A stretch of DNA of 64,000 nucleotides. Source: Maribacter sp. Its GTDB lineage: Bacteria; Bacteroidota; Bacteroidia; Flavobacteriales; Flavobacteriaceae. Under the pieces are notes generated by a model. The model was given only the letters and a program-made list of their open reading frames with translations. It was not told where the DNA came from and searched no databases. This document shows positions 43,125 to 52,104 of the stretch, in pieces. Each line of letters starts with the position of its first letter. Within the stretch, counting starts at the first letter, position 1. Where the stretch lies: NCBI GenBank assembly GCA_020629415.1, contig JAHDDL010000015.1, positions 1-64,000 of the forward strand. The letters run 5' to 3'. The position numbers and the translations under genes were made by a program.

Positions 43125-45722
43125 ATGGAAAAAAACTACGTATCTCTATTTTCTTTAAAGTTCATAACAATCATTGCCGGTATTATATTACCTTTTAGTA
43201 TTAGTGCGCAATCAGAACCTTTCAATTGCGATTATAACGCATATTTATTTCAATATAATGATATTTATGCACTAGATCTTGCATCTGGTAGTTCCTATTT
43301 AGTTGCCGAAGATATTACTCCGGGCAACGTAAACGGAGTAGGGTATAATGCAACCGATGGTTATTTATGGGGCTACCTTTCTACCCCGTCAAGCACAATT
43401 GTGAGAATAGGTAAAGACTACACGGTTAATCAATTTACAATTCCAGAATTACCAAGCGGTAATAAGTATGTAGGTGATATTTCTCCTGATGGTATATATT
43501 ACTTTAAGGCAGGAGGTTCTTCTTATTTTAAGGTCGATATCAATCCCGCTTCGCCAACTTATTTGGAATATTTAGGTGCGTTTGAATTAAGTCAAAGTTT
43601 AGGTATTGCGGACTGGGCTTTTAATGCCGCCGATGGTATGTTGTATACGGTTGAGGGTGGAAGTAGAAAATTATACAAAATTGATCCTCAAACTGGTAAA
43701 GTCTACAATTTGGGTGAAGTACCTATTTTAGAGGGTTTAAGCTATACTTTTGGAGCGGTCTATTTTGATGTGGATGGCAACTTTTACATTTCTGCCAACC
43801 AAACAGGTTCTGTCTATAAAATTGAACAAGTACAGGATGTGGTTAGCGGAAATATGAAATCTAACATATTTGCATTTGGTCCTGCAGCTTCTAGTAATGA
43901 TGGTGCACGTTGCCCAACGGCTCCCGTTCCACAAGAAGATTGCTTGAACGGCATTGATGATGATGGTGACGGTCTTGTAGACTGTGATGACCCTTCCTGT
44001 TCAGGTGTAGCATCTTGCCCGGTAATAGTTACTACCTCTAGTGCCAGTAAAGGTGGTTTGGAAAGTAATGACAGGTTGGCAAATTTAATTAGTAAAAGAA
44101 ATTTTAACAGAGCAAAATCCAACTATGTTTTTGATAAGGAAACAGCAAAGAAAGTGGTAAAGAACGCCTATTACGGATTAAGTTCTAAAACCGGCATAAA
44201 TGAAATTCCTTTAAACAGTTTAGTACCCTTAGGTGTCGTTGGTGAAACTAGTACAATAGAATCTTCACCTACAGATTTACTTGATTTAACGAACGCCTCT
44301 GATATCTATTCGGTTGATTATTTGAACGGTACTGAAAATTTAGGATCCTTAATGGTCATTAAAACAGATAATGCGGTTTATGAACATAGTAAGTTTATTT
44401 GCGATCGTTTTCTTGGGGCGCAATTATTATCGGTGTCAAACATACAATTGAGAGAGAAAGATTTTATAAAGTCAATTATTAAACAACCGGACGGTAGTTT
44501 GGAATTTGCATTAACGTTTTCTGCAAGAGTAAATGCCGATGATAAATTTACGATAGAATCGCATTGGAATATTGACGCCTACGCTAGTGACACATCATAT
44601 TATAATTTTCAAATCTGGTCTAATTCCGTGGACGATTTATTGCTAATGGCCGATGAAATTTTAAACCTATTAGAGGTCAATGCGGAAATAACCCAATATA
44701 ATGGATCAACCCCGCCACCGGTATTTGTAAAGTCTGCAAGTTATAAGAATGGTGAAGTGTTGTTGAATATTGTAAATAAGAATAATTCCGAAAGCATAAA
44801 CTTGGAAGGAGGGTTAAAACTTACTGAAACCAGCAACACCGAAGTATTGGGAGTTTCTGCGGATATAGATGGTTATCTAGATTCTGTTGCTCTTAAAACG
44901 GGTACTTTGTTCGATCTTGGTTTTAGAATAAGTGCTGGTTTGGGAACCACACCAGATGACCTGTTCGTGGCAGATGCACCATGGGGGTTAGATGATTCGG
45001 CAGATGAAACTGTGGTAACGGACTATGAAGTTTTGCCTGCGGATGGACCTTATGTTGGTGATGGTTACCCTGTAGAAAGAAATATTAAATTAAAAGGTAC
45101 TACCAGTACTTATATAGGTGCCTACCGTGCTTTGAGCCCAAGGTTTACTGCAGTAGATTTAAGTGATTATGGTAAAGTAAGTTTTGAGGCAAAAGGAACT
45201 GGTAACTTAGAAATACAATTGATAAAGGGTGATGGCGCTATCTATAAAACTACTGTAAACTTAGATAGTAAAATGGATACGTATACATTGTCCGGTACTG
45301 ATTTTAAAAATGATGCAGATGCAAGTACGGATTTTTCGGATTTAAAAGTAGTGTCGTTCAATCTTCTTGCAAATAATGGATATGCAGAAGAGAAGTCCAT
45401 GGAGTTACAAAATATAGACTTTCATAATCGTGAGCCAGGTCAAAAATTTGTAGACTCAGATTTAAACAAGTCTGTGGTATATCCAAATCCTATGGTAGAA
45501 AGCTCTAGTCTATTCTTTTATGAAGAGAAGGCAGATACATATCAATTTGATATTTACACGTTGAGTGGCAGATTAATAGGAAATCACCATATGGAAGGTG
45601 AAAGCATAGCCGGACAAAATGAGATAACGGTAGAAAGAAAAGATTTAAATCCAGGGTTATACCTCTATAAATTACAAAACTCAAATGAGAAGATATGGAG
45701 TGGAAGGCTTTTGGTTAGATAA
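43125..45722 (+). CDS. large T9SS-secreted multidomain protein
   Basis: This 865-residue protein has a signal peptide (residues about 1-29) and a C-terminal type IX secretion sorting domain (about 780-865: VVYPNPMVESSSLFFY, IYTLSGRLIG, LNPGLYLYKLQ). The first 260 residues look like a propeller of short repeats (DLASGSSYLVAEDI, KIDPQTGKVYNLGEV). Near residue 272 a loop CLNGIDDDGDGLVDCDDPSC holds regularly spaced Asp residues like calcium-binding repeats. A late domain (VSFEAKGTGNLEIQLIKGDG, about 680-770) resembles CIA30/CBM11-like sugar-binding folds. It is probably cell-surface attached or released. Its target is unknown. Confidence 0.87.
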   Translation: MEKNYVSLFSLKFITIIAGIILPFSISAQSEPFNCDYNAYLFQYNDIYALDLASGSSYLVAEDITPGNVNGVGYNATDGYLWGYLSTPSSTIVRIGKDYTVNQFTIPELPSGNKYVGDISPDGIYYFKAGGSSYFKVDINPASPTYLEYLGAFELSQSLGIADWAFNAADGMLYTVEGGSRKLYKIDPQTGKVYNLGEVPILEGLSYTFGAVYFDVDGNFYISANQTGSVYKIEQVQDVVSGNMKSNIFAFGPAASSNDGARCPTAPVPQEDCLNGIDDDGDGLVDCDDPSCSGVASCPVIVTTSSASKGGLESNDRLANLISKRNFNRAKSNYVFDKETAKKVVKNAYYGLSSKTGINEIPLNSLVPLGVVGETSTIESSPTDLLDLTNASDIYSVDYLNGTENLGSLMVIKTDNAVYEHSKFICDRFLGAQLLSVSNIQLREKDFIKSIIKQPDGSLEFALTFSARVNADDKFTIESHWNIDAYASDTSYYNFQIWSNSVDDLLLMADEILNLLEVNAEITQYNGSTPPPVFVKSASYKNGEVLLNIVNKNNSESINLEGGLKLTETSNTEVLGVSADIDGYLDSVALKTGTLFDLGFRISAGLGTTPDDLFVADAPWGLDDSADETVVTDYEVLPADGPYVGDGYPVERNIKLKGTTSTYIGAYRALSPRFTAVDLSDYGKVSFEAKGTGNLEIQLIKGDGAIYKTTVNLDSKMDTYTLSGTDFKNDADASTDFSDLKVVSFNLLANNGYAEEKSMELQNIDFHNREPGQKFVDSDLNKSVVYPNPMVESSSLFFYEEKADTYQFDIYTLSGRLIGNHHMEGESIAGQNEITVERKDLNPGLYLYKLQNSNEKIWSGRLLVR

Positions 45723-45739
45723 TACGTTTTGGTTGTAAA

Positions 45740-45778
45740 AAAAGCTGTGTACCCCAGACATGGGAGTGCACAGCTTTT
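45740..45778. terminator. bidirectional terminator between T9SS gene and purL
   Basis: AAAAGCTGTG (45740-45749) pairs with CACAGCTTTT (45769-45778), with a second short CCC/GGG pairing inside. A/T runs lie at both ends, between two convergent genes. Confidence 0.88.
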
Positions 45779-45800
45779 GCTTTTTATAATTAGAATAGGT

Positions 45801-48800
45801 TTATTTCTGTTTGTCTACCCATTTTTTTGCATTCTGAAATGCTTCTAACCATGGTGAAACTTCGTCATTTCTGTCTAACGGATAGTATGCCCAATTCCAT
45901 GGAAAAATAGAACGTTCAATGTGCGGCATAGTTACCAAGTGTCTACCGGTTTTATCGCAAAGCATAGCAGTATTGAAATCACTACCATTAGGATTTGCCG
46001 GATAGCCTTCATAACCGTACTTGGCAACAATATCATATTTGTCTTCTGTAAGCGGCAACGCAAATTTACCTTCGCCATGAGATATCCAAACACCCAATTT
46101 ACTGCCTTCTAAAGAGGAAAGCATAACAGAATTGTTTTTCTGTATTTCTACAGAGGTGAAATTGCTCTCATGCTTATGAGAATCGTTATACGTCATTTTA
46201 CCATGAGTCTCGTGCTCCGGGTTAATTAAATCTAACTCCATGAACAACTGGCAACCGTTACAGATACCTATGGATAGCGTATCCGGTCTGGCAAAGAAGT
46301 TTTTAATGACCGTGTTAGCCTTTTCGTTGTATTTAATAGCTCCTGCCCATCCTTTTGCACTTCCTAATACATCAGAGTTAGAGAAACCGCCAACGGCTCC
46401 TAGGAACTGAATGTCCTCTAGGTTTTCACGACCAGAAATAAGGTCGGTCATATGAACATCTTTTACATCAAACCCTGCTAAATACATTGCATTTGCCATT
46501 TCACGTTCAGAGTTGCTTCCTTTTTCACGGAGAATGGCTGCTTTTGGTCTACTTTCACTAGCACTGAAGGCACGGCTAGGAAGGGATAATACACCTGAAG
46601 TCGGAAAAGTATATTGTAACGGTTGTACTTTGTAATTTTCAAACCTGTCTTTTGCCAAACCGTTTGCAGTTTGCTGATTGTCCAATAAATATGAAGTTTT
46701 AAACCAAGTGTCACGCAAGGTTTCAACGTTAAGCCCCATTTCCATACCGTTATTTTTAACAGTAAGTGTAGCTTCACTGGTAACAGTTCCTATTTTCTTG
46801 ACATCAATATTATTAGACCTTAATATAGCTTCTATGCTATCGTCTTTTGCTTGAAAAACAATACCTGCGTTTTCGGAAAACAGTAATTTAATGGTATCAG
46901 CCTCATCTAAGCCTGTAAGGTCAAGATTTGCTCCTAATTCAGTATCGGCAAAACATAATTCTAAAAGTGTAGTAATTAATCCGCCAGAGGCAACATCATG
47001 TCCCGCTACTATTTTGCCATCTTTTATTAAAGATTGAATAGTGTTGAATACATTTTTAAAATATGAAGGATCGGTAATGGTCGGTGTTTCGCTACCAATG
47101 CTATTTCTAGTTTGGGCAAAAGATGAACCACCTAATTTAAAACTATCTTTAGATAAATTGATATAGTAGATTGCGCCTGCATTTTTTTGTAAGACCGGCT
47201 CAACTACCTTGGTGATATCGTTACAGTTACCGGCCGCTGAAATTACTACCGTACCAGGAGATATAACATCACCATCTTTATATTTTTGTTTCATGGAAAG
47301 TGAATCCTTTCCTGTTGGTACATTGATACCAAGGTCGATAGCGAAATCAGAAACTGCTTGTACCGCTTTGTATAGCCGCGCATCTTCACCTTCGTTTTTG
47401 CAAGGCCACATCCAATTGGCAGAGAGTGATACAGAGGCCAAGCCATCTTTTAGCGGTGCCCAAACCAAGTTGGTCAAAGATTCCGCAATACTGTTTTTGC
47501 TACCTGCAGCAGGGTCTATTAATGCGGAAATGGGGGAGTGCCCAATACTAGTGGCAATACCTTCCTTTCCTTTAAAGTCTAACGCCATTACTCCACAATT
47601 GTTCAATGGCAATTGTAATGGGCCTACACATTGCTGTTTTGCTACACGCCCTCCCACACAACGGTCTACTTTGTTGGTAAGCCAATCTTTACTGGCTACG
47701 GCTTCCAATTGAAGAACGGCATCCAAATAGTCATGGAAATACTCCAATGAATACTCCGCATTTTTATAATCACGTTTTACCGTATTGTCGGTCATTACTG
47801 TTTTTGGAGAACTACCGAACATGTCCGATAATTCTAAATCCATGGGCTTGGCACCGTTCGTTTTGGACTCAAAAGTAAATCGGTCATCACCGGTAACATC
47901 GCCCACTTCATACATAGGCGAACGCTCACGGTCAGCAATACGTTTTAAAAGGTCAACATCTTTTTTACCGATTACCAGGCCCATACGTTCTTGGGATTCA
48001 TTACCGATAATTTCTTTTGCGGATAGGGTAGGGTCACCAACAGGTAACTTGTCCAAATCTATTTTACCACCTGTTTCTTCTACTAGTTCGGATAGGCAGT
48101 TAAGGTGTCCGCCGGCTCCGTGATCATGAATGGAAACAATGGTATTTTCATCACTCTCTACCATTCCTCTAATGGCATTTGCAGCTCTTTTTTGCATTTC
48201 TGGGTTAGAACGTTGCACGGCGTTCAATTCAATAGCGGAGCTGAATTCGCCGGTATCAGCACTGGAAACAGCCGCACCGCCCATACCAATTCTGTAATTA
48301 TCACCTCCTAGAATAACAATTTTATTGCCGGTTTCCGGCGCCGCTTTAATGGCTTGATCTACTTTACCATAGCCAATACCGCCAGCTTGCATAATAACTT
48401 TATCATATCCTAATCTACGATTGTTGTCATTTGCAGAACTTTCATTTTCAGATGATTCAAACGGAGTAGAGGCTTCATCATACTCAAAAGTAAGCACCGA
48501 TCCGGAAATCAATGGTTGTCCAAATTTGTTTCCAAAATCAGATGCACCATTAGAAGCTTTTATAAGGATGTCCATAGGAGTTTGGTATAACCAATCTCTC
48601 TCTTTCATTCTTTGTTCCCAAGGTCTTTCTTTTTCCAAACGAGAGTAAGCGGTCATATATACAGCGGTTCCGGCAAGCGGTAAAGAACCTTTGCCACCGG
48701 CTAAACGGTCTCTGATCTCTCCACCAGCACCGGTTGCGGCACCGTTAAAGGGTTCTACCGTAGTAGGAAAATTATGTGTTTCCGCCTTTATGGAAATTAC

Positions 48801-49520
48801 GGAATCAAATTCTTTCTCCTGGTAGAAATCTGGTTTATCGGCAGTTTTTGGAGCAAACTGCATCACCTTAGGTCCTTTTACAAAGGCTACATTGTCTTTA
48901 TAGGCAGATACAATATCGTTAGGAAATTCTTGAGAGGTTTTCTTTATCAATTTAAATAATGAAGAAGGCATTTCTTCACCATCAATAACAAAAGTGCCAT
49001 TAAAAATTTTATGTCTACAATGTTCAGAGTTTACTTGGCTAAACCCAAATACTTCAGAATCGGTAAGTTTTCTACCTAATTTTTTGCTCAGGTTCTCTAA
49101 ATAATCAACTTCTTCATCATTAAGTGCCAAACCTTCTTGTTGGTTGAAAGCAGCAATATCCTCAATATTTAAAATAGGTTGCGGTTCAATATGAACATCA
49201 AACACCTCTTGATTTAAAGTGCTGTATTTTTGAGAAATCATAGGGTCAAATCCTGTATATTTTTCCTCTACAGCATTAAATTCCTCAATTCTAATAATAT
49301 CAGAAATGCCCATGTTTTGAGTAATTTCAGTGGCATTGGTACTCCAAGGAGTAATCATTGCGGCTCTAGGACCAACAAAAAAGGCGTCAAAAGACGCCGC
49401 ATTTATTTTAGGTTGGTTGCCGAACAACCATATAAGTTTACTTATATCTTCAGATGAAAGTTCCTTAGCGGTCTGTACCGCAAAAACCTTTTTGCTAGGT
49501 TCCCCAAAAAAGTGAATCAT
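45801..49520 (-). CDS. purL: phosphoribosylformylglycinamidine synthase
   Basis: This 1239-residue enzyme is the large single-chain PurL of purine synthesis, converting FGAR to FGAM with glutamine. The N-terminal and synthetase domains show NSEHCRHKIFNGTF, SIKAETHNFPTTVEPFNGAATGAGGEIRD and IHDHGAGGHLNCLSELVEE. The C-terminal class I glutaminase has Cys1087 in GICNGCQLF and the His-Glu pair in MPHIER. Length is close to the E. coli protein (1295). A TAATTTTG word (49552-49559 reversed) lies 32 bp upstream as a possible -7 box. It is monocistronic, with a terminator. Confidence 0.97.
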   Translation of the reverse strand: MIHFFGEPSKKVFAVQTAKELSSEDISKLIWLFGNQPKINAASFDAFFVGPRAAMITPWSTNATEITQNMGISDIIRIEEFNAVEEKYTGFDPMISQKYSTLNQEVFDVHIEPQPILNIEDIAAFNQQEGLALNDEEVDYLENLSKKLGRKLTDSEVFGFSQVNSEHCRHKIFNGTFVIDGEEMPSSLFKLIKKTSQEFPNDIVSAYKDNVAFVKGPKVMQFAPKTADKPDFYQEKEFDSVISIKAETHNFPTTVEPFNGAATGAGGEIRDRLAGGKGSLPLAGTAVYMTAYSRLEKERPWEQRMKERDWLYQTPMDILIKASNGASDFGNKFGQPLISGSVLTFEYDEASTPFESSENESSANDNNRRLGYDKVIMQAGGIGYGKVDQAIKAAPETGNKIVILGGDNYRIGMGGAAVSSADTGEFSSAIELNAVQRSNPEMQKRAANAIRGMVESDENTIVSIHDHGAGGHLNCLSELVEETGGKIDLDKLPVGDPTLSAKEIIGNESQERMGLVIGKKDVDLLKRIADRERSPMYEVGDVTGDDRFTFESKTNGAKPMDLELSDMFGSSPKTVMTDNTVKRDYKNAEYSLEYFHDYLDAVLQLEAVASKDWLTNKVDRCVGGRVAKQQCVGPLQLPLNNCGVMALDFKGKEGIATSIGHSPISALIDPAAGSKNSIAESLTNLVWAPLKDGLASVSLSANWMWPCKNEGEDARLYKAVQAVSDFAIDLGINVPTGKDSLSMKQKYKDGDVISPGTVVISAAGNCNDITKVVEPVLQKNAGAIYYINLSKDSFKLGGSSFAQTRNSIGSETPTITDPSYFKNVFNTIQSLIKDGKIVAGHDVASGGLITTLLELCFADTELGANLDLTGLDEADTIKLLFSENAGIVFQAKDDSIEAILRSNNIDVKKIGTVTSEATLTVKNNGMEMGLNVETLRDTWFKTSYLLDNQQTANGLAKDRFENYKVQPLQYTFPTSGVLSLPSRAFSASESRPKAAILREKGSNSEREMANAMYLAGFDVKDVHMTDLISGRENLEDIQFLGAVGGFSNSDVLGSAKGWAGAIKYNEKANTVIKNFFARPDTLSIGICNGCQLFMELDLINPEHETHGKMTYNDSHKHESNFTSVEIQKNNSVMLSSLEGSKLGVWISHGEGKFALPLTEDKYDIVAKYGYEGYPANPNGSDFNTAMLCDKTGRHLVTMPHIERSIFPWNWAYYPLDRNDEVSPWLEAFQNAKKWVDKQK

Positions 49521-49792
49521 TGTAATGTGTCTGGTATTGATTTTTGAATTACAAAATTAAGACTTTACTACATACTATTTACGCTAATCTTAAACAGTTT
49601 TAAACAGTAATTGTTAATGAAATAAGTAAGATTTTGTTTTATCTTTATCACCCTTAAATATACTATTGATTAAGTAATACTTTAAAGTATGAAAATTAGA
49701 CTTTCATAATTAATAAATTAACAGTACGTTTATTGGACGTAGGTATATTAATTTTTTTTGAAGTATTTTAGAGCTAGTAAAGGTTAGAACAT

Positions 49793-50275
49793 ATGGCAAA
49801 ACACAATAAGGAGACTCAAGCACTGGACTATAGTATGCAAATGATCGGTGGTAAGTGGAAACCAATTATTCTCTATCATGTAAATAAGGGTACGAACAGA
49901 TTTAATAAGCTTTTTACGGAAATAGAAGGTATTAATCGCCAAATGTTGAGTAAGCAGTTAAAGTCCTTGGAGCGTTCAGGTATTTTAGATCGTACGTTAT
50001 ACGGTGAAATTCCGCCACGTGTAGAATATACATTGACAGCGTTAGGTAAATCGTTACTTCCTATTGTAGAGGTCATGACAAGTTGGGGGCAGAAGCAAAT
50101 AACGGATGCTATAGTAATCTCTGAAGTTGTGGAAGTCGAAAAAATTCCAGAAATAAAAGAAATGCCTAAGGCACAACAAATTTTAGAAGTTAAAAAGGAC
50201 GCTGAAATTAAAAAAGAGCTAGAAGTTGAAGAAGCTCCAAAAGTTCCTCAAAATCATCAGTTGCCACTTTTTTAA
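49793..50275 (+). CDS. HxlR-family transcriptional regulator with long charged tail
   Basis: This 160-residue regulator has the HxlR winged helix in residues about 10-105 (IGGKWKPIILYHVNKGTNRFNKLFTEIEGINRQMLSKQLKSLERSGILDR, then PPRVEYTLTALGKSLLPIVEVM). The redox-sensing cysteine seen before GGKWK in some members is absent; the protein has none there. Unusually, the last about 50 residues form a Glu/Lys/Pro-rich tail (VEVEKIPEIKEMPKAQQ and onward). It lies upstream of an M20 amidohydrolase gene and a palindromic site, so it may regulate it. Confidence 0.9.
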   Translation: MAKHNKETQALDYSMQMIGGKWKPIILYHVNKGTNRFNKLFTEIEGINRQMLSKQLKSLERSGILDRTLYGEIPPRVEYTLTALGKSLLPIVEVMTSWGQKQITDAIVISEVVEVEKIPEIKEMPKAQQILEVKKDAEIKKELEVEEAPKVPQNHQLPLF

Positions 50276-50381
50276 TAGTATTAAATAATTCTGGAGTTTT
50301 CAATTATGGATTTTAGCGCCTTGTAAAATTCATTTTGCTTTAAATTAGATTACCCAGGTTTTGAATTAGACAAAAATTGAA

Positions 50382-50401
50382 TGATTATGCATGTGTAATC
50401 A
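50382..50401. promoter_or_regulatory. 20-bp near-palindrome upstream of the M20 amidohydrolase gene
   Basis: TGATTATGCA-TGTGTAATCA is a dyad with 8 of 10 arm positions paired, 41 bp before the start at 50442. Its core ATTATGCATGTGTAAT matches 14 of 16 bases of ATTATGCATGCATAAT in the MarR operator at 40590-40615. It could be bound by the HxlR protein next door or by that MarR regulator. Confidence 0.55.
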
Positions 50402-50441
50402 TCAATTTGTGTAACTTCTAGCAACTAATTCAAAAACCATC

Positions 50442-52034
50442 ATGAAACAAAAAACTACGCTATTGGCAATCGCATGCTGTTTATTCTCCTTAAGCGCTAC
50501 GTATGCACAGCAGAAAAAATCAAAAAAACAAATTGAAAAGTTAAAAACCGAAGTAGCGGCATTAGTTGATGACAACAAGAAGCTGGCACAGGTAATGGTC
50601 GATAAGATTTTTAGTTTTTCGGAACTAGGATTTCAAGAAGTGGAATCTTCAAAATACTTAACAGGAATTTTAGCGGAAAATGGTTTTGAGATAGAGAATT
50701 CAATTTCGGGAATACCTACTGCTTGGTTTGCCAAATGGAGTAATGGAGAAGGGCCTACAATTGCCTTGGGTAGTGATGTGGATTGTATACCAAAAGCCTC
50801 ACAATACCCAGGTGTTGCTTATCATAAGCCAATAGTTGAAGGGGCGCCAGGTCATGGGGAAGGTCATAATTCTGGTATTCCTTTAAATATAACATCTGCG
50901 CTAGCGGTTAAAAAAATTATGGAGCGCGAGAATATAGGCGGTACATTACTAGTTTGGCCAGGTATTGCGGAAGAACTTGTAGCTGCAAAAGCATGGTATG
51001 TAAGAGATGGTCGTTTTGACGATATAGATATGTGTATTTTTACCCATGTAGGTAATAATCTTGGTGTATCATATGGTCCAACTAGAGGTACGGGATTAAT
51101 ATCTGTAGAATACTCCTTTGATGGTGAGGCGGCACACTCCGCAGGGTCACCATGGAGAGGCAAGAGTGCCTTAGATGCTGCAGAATTAATGAATATTGCT
51201 TGGAATTACAAGAGAGAACATTTACATCCTTTAAAACGTTCACATTCTATATTTACAGATGCTGGCGACCAACCTAACGTGGTACCTTCAAAAGCGGCAG
51301 TATGGTTTTATTTTAGGGACATTAAGTATGAAGGAATTATGGAAATGTACGCTATGGCCAACGATATGGCTAAAGGTGCAGCGTTAATGACGGGGACTAC
51401 AATGACTTCTAAGGTTTTGGGTACAGCTTGGCCAAGACATTACAATAAGGTAATTGCGGAAACCATGTATTCCAATATCAAAGAAGTAGGATTGCCAGAG
51501 TGGTCTGAAGCCGATCAGCAATTGGCAAAAGCAGTGAAGAAAGAAGTGAACTCTGAAAAGATAGAAGGTTTGCCCCTTGAGTTGGCTGAATTAGGGCTTC
51601 CGGTCCTAGAGCCAATAAGCGGTGGGTCAGATGATATAGGTGATATCTCTTGGAAAGTGCCAACGGTAACGTTGAGGTACCCATCTAATATACCAGGTTT
51701 ACAAGGTCATCATTGGAGTAATGCAATTACTATGGCAACTCCTATAGCACATAAAGGAGTAGTGGCAGGGGCAAAAGTTGAGGCTATGACAATTATCGAC
51801 TTTTTGTTGAAGCCCAATTTGTTGGAAGGTGCTTGGGATTATTTTAATAATGAACAGCAAAAAGAAACCAAATACCGGCCGATGATATCAGAAAGTGATA
51901 TGCCTCCAATTTATTTAAATAAGGACAAGCAAGATCAGTTTCGATCAGAGCTGGAAAAATACTATTATGATGAAACTAAGTATGATACTTATTTAGAGCA
52001 ATTAGGAATTGAATACCCAACGTTAAAAGATTAG
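50442..52034 (+). CDS. secreted M20-family amidohydrolase (AbgB-like)
   Basis: This 530-residue exported zinc hydrolase has a signal peptide (LLAIACCLFSLSATYAQ) and an M20D/AbgB-like layout, removing acyl or aminobenzoyl groups from amino acids. Metal-site pieces are ALGSDVDCIP and APGHGEGHNSGIPL, and VWPGIAEELVAAKAWYV (Glu pair). The usual HxCGHD-type motif has Cys replaced by Glu (GHGEGHNSG), so one metal ligand differs. A small dimerisation domain (EYSFDGEAAHSAGSPWRGKSALDAAELM) follows. It is likely regulated through the dyad upstream, and ends at a strong terminator. Confidence 0.9.
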   Translation: MKQKTTLLAIACCLFSLSATYAQQKKSKKQIEKLKTEVAALVDDNKKLAQVMVDKIFSFSELGFQEVESSKYLTGILAENGFEIENSISGIPTAWFAKWSNGEGPTIALGSDVDCIPKASQYPGVAYHKPIVEGAPGHGEGHNSGIPLNITSALAVKKIMERENIGGTLLVWPGIAEELVAAKAWYVRDGRFDDIDMCIFTHVGNNLGVSYGPTRGTGLISVEYSFDGEAAHSAGSPWRGKSALDAAELMNIAWNYKREHLHPLKRSHSIFTDAGDQPNVVPSKAAVWFYFRDIKYEGIMEMYAMANDMAKGAALMTGTTMTSKVLGTAWPRHYNKVIAETMYSNIKEVGLPEWSEADQQLAKAVKKEVNSEKIEGLPLELAELGLPVLEPISGGSDDIGDISWKVPTVTLRYPSNIPGLQGHHWSNAITMATPIAHKGVVAGAKVEAMTIIDFLLKPNLLEGAWDYFNNEQQKETKYRPMISESDMPPIYLNKDKQDQFRSELEKYYYDETKYDTYLEQLGIEYPTLKD

Positions 52035-52055
52035 GCGCTTAAATACTACCATCAA

Positions 52056-52090
52056 AAAAGCCTTTCAATTCTTAGAATTGAAAGGCTTTT
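52056..52090. terminator. bidirectional terminator, 16-bp perfect stem
   Basis: AAAAGCCTTTCAATTC (52056-52071) pairs with GAATTGAAAGGCTTTT (52075-52090) around a TTA loop. It separates two convergent genes. Confidence 0.93.
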
Positions 52091-52104
52091 AATTTTGTAT
52101 GTAA

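Noticed and set aside
47209-47712. 167-codon open frame opposite purL
   Set aside because: It is a shadow of the highly conserved purL coding region, with no family character or start context.
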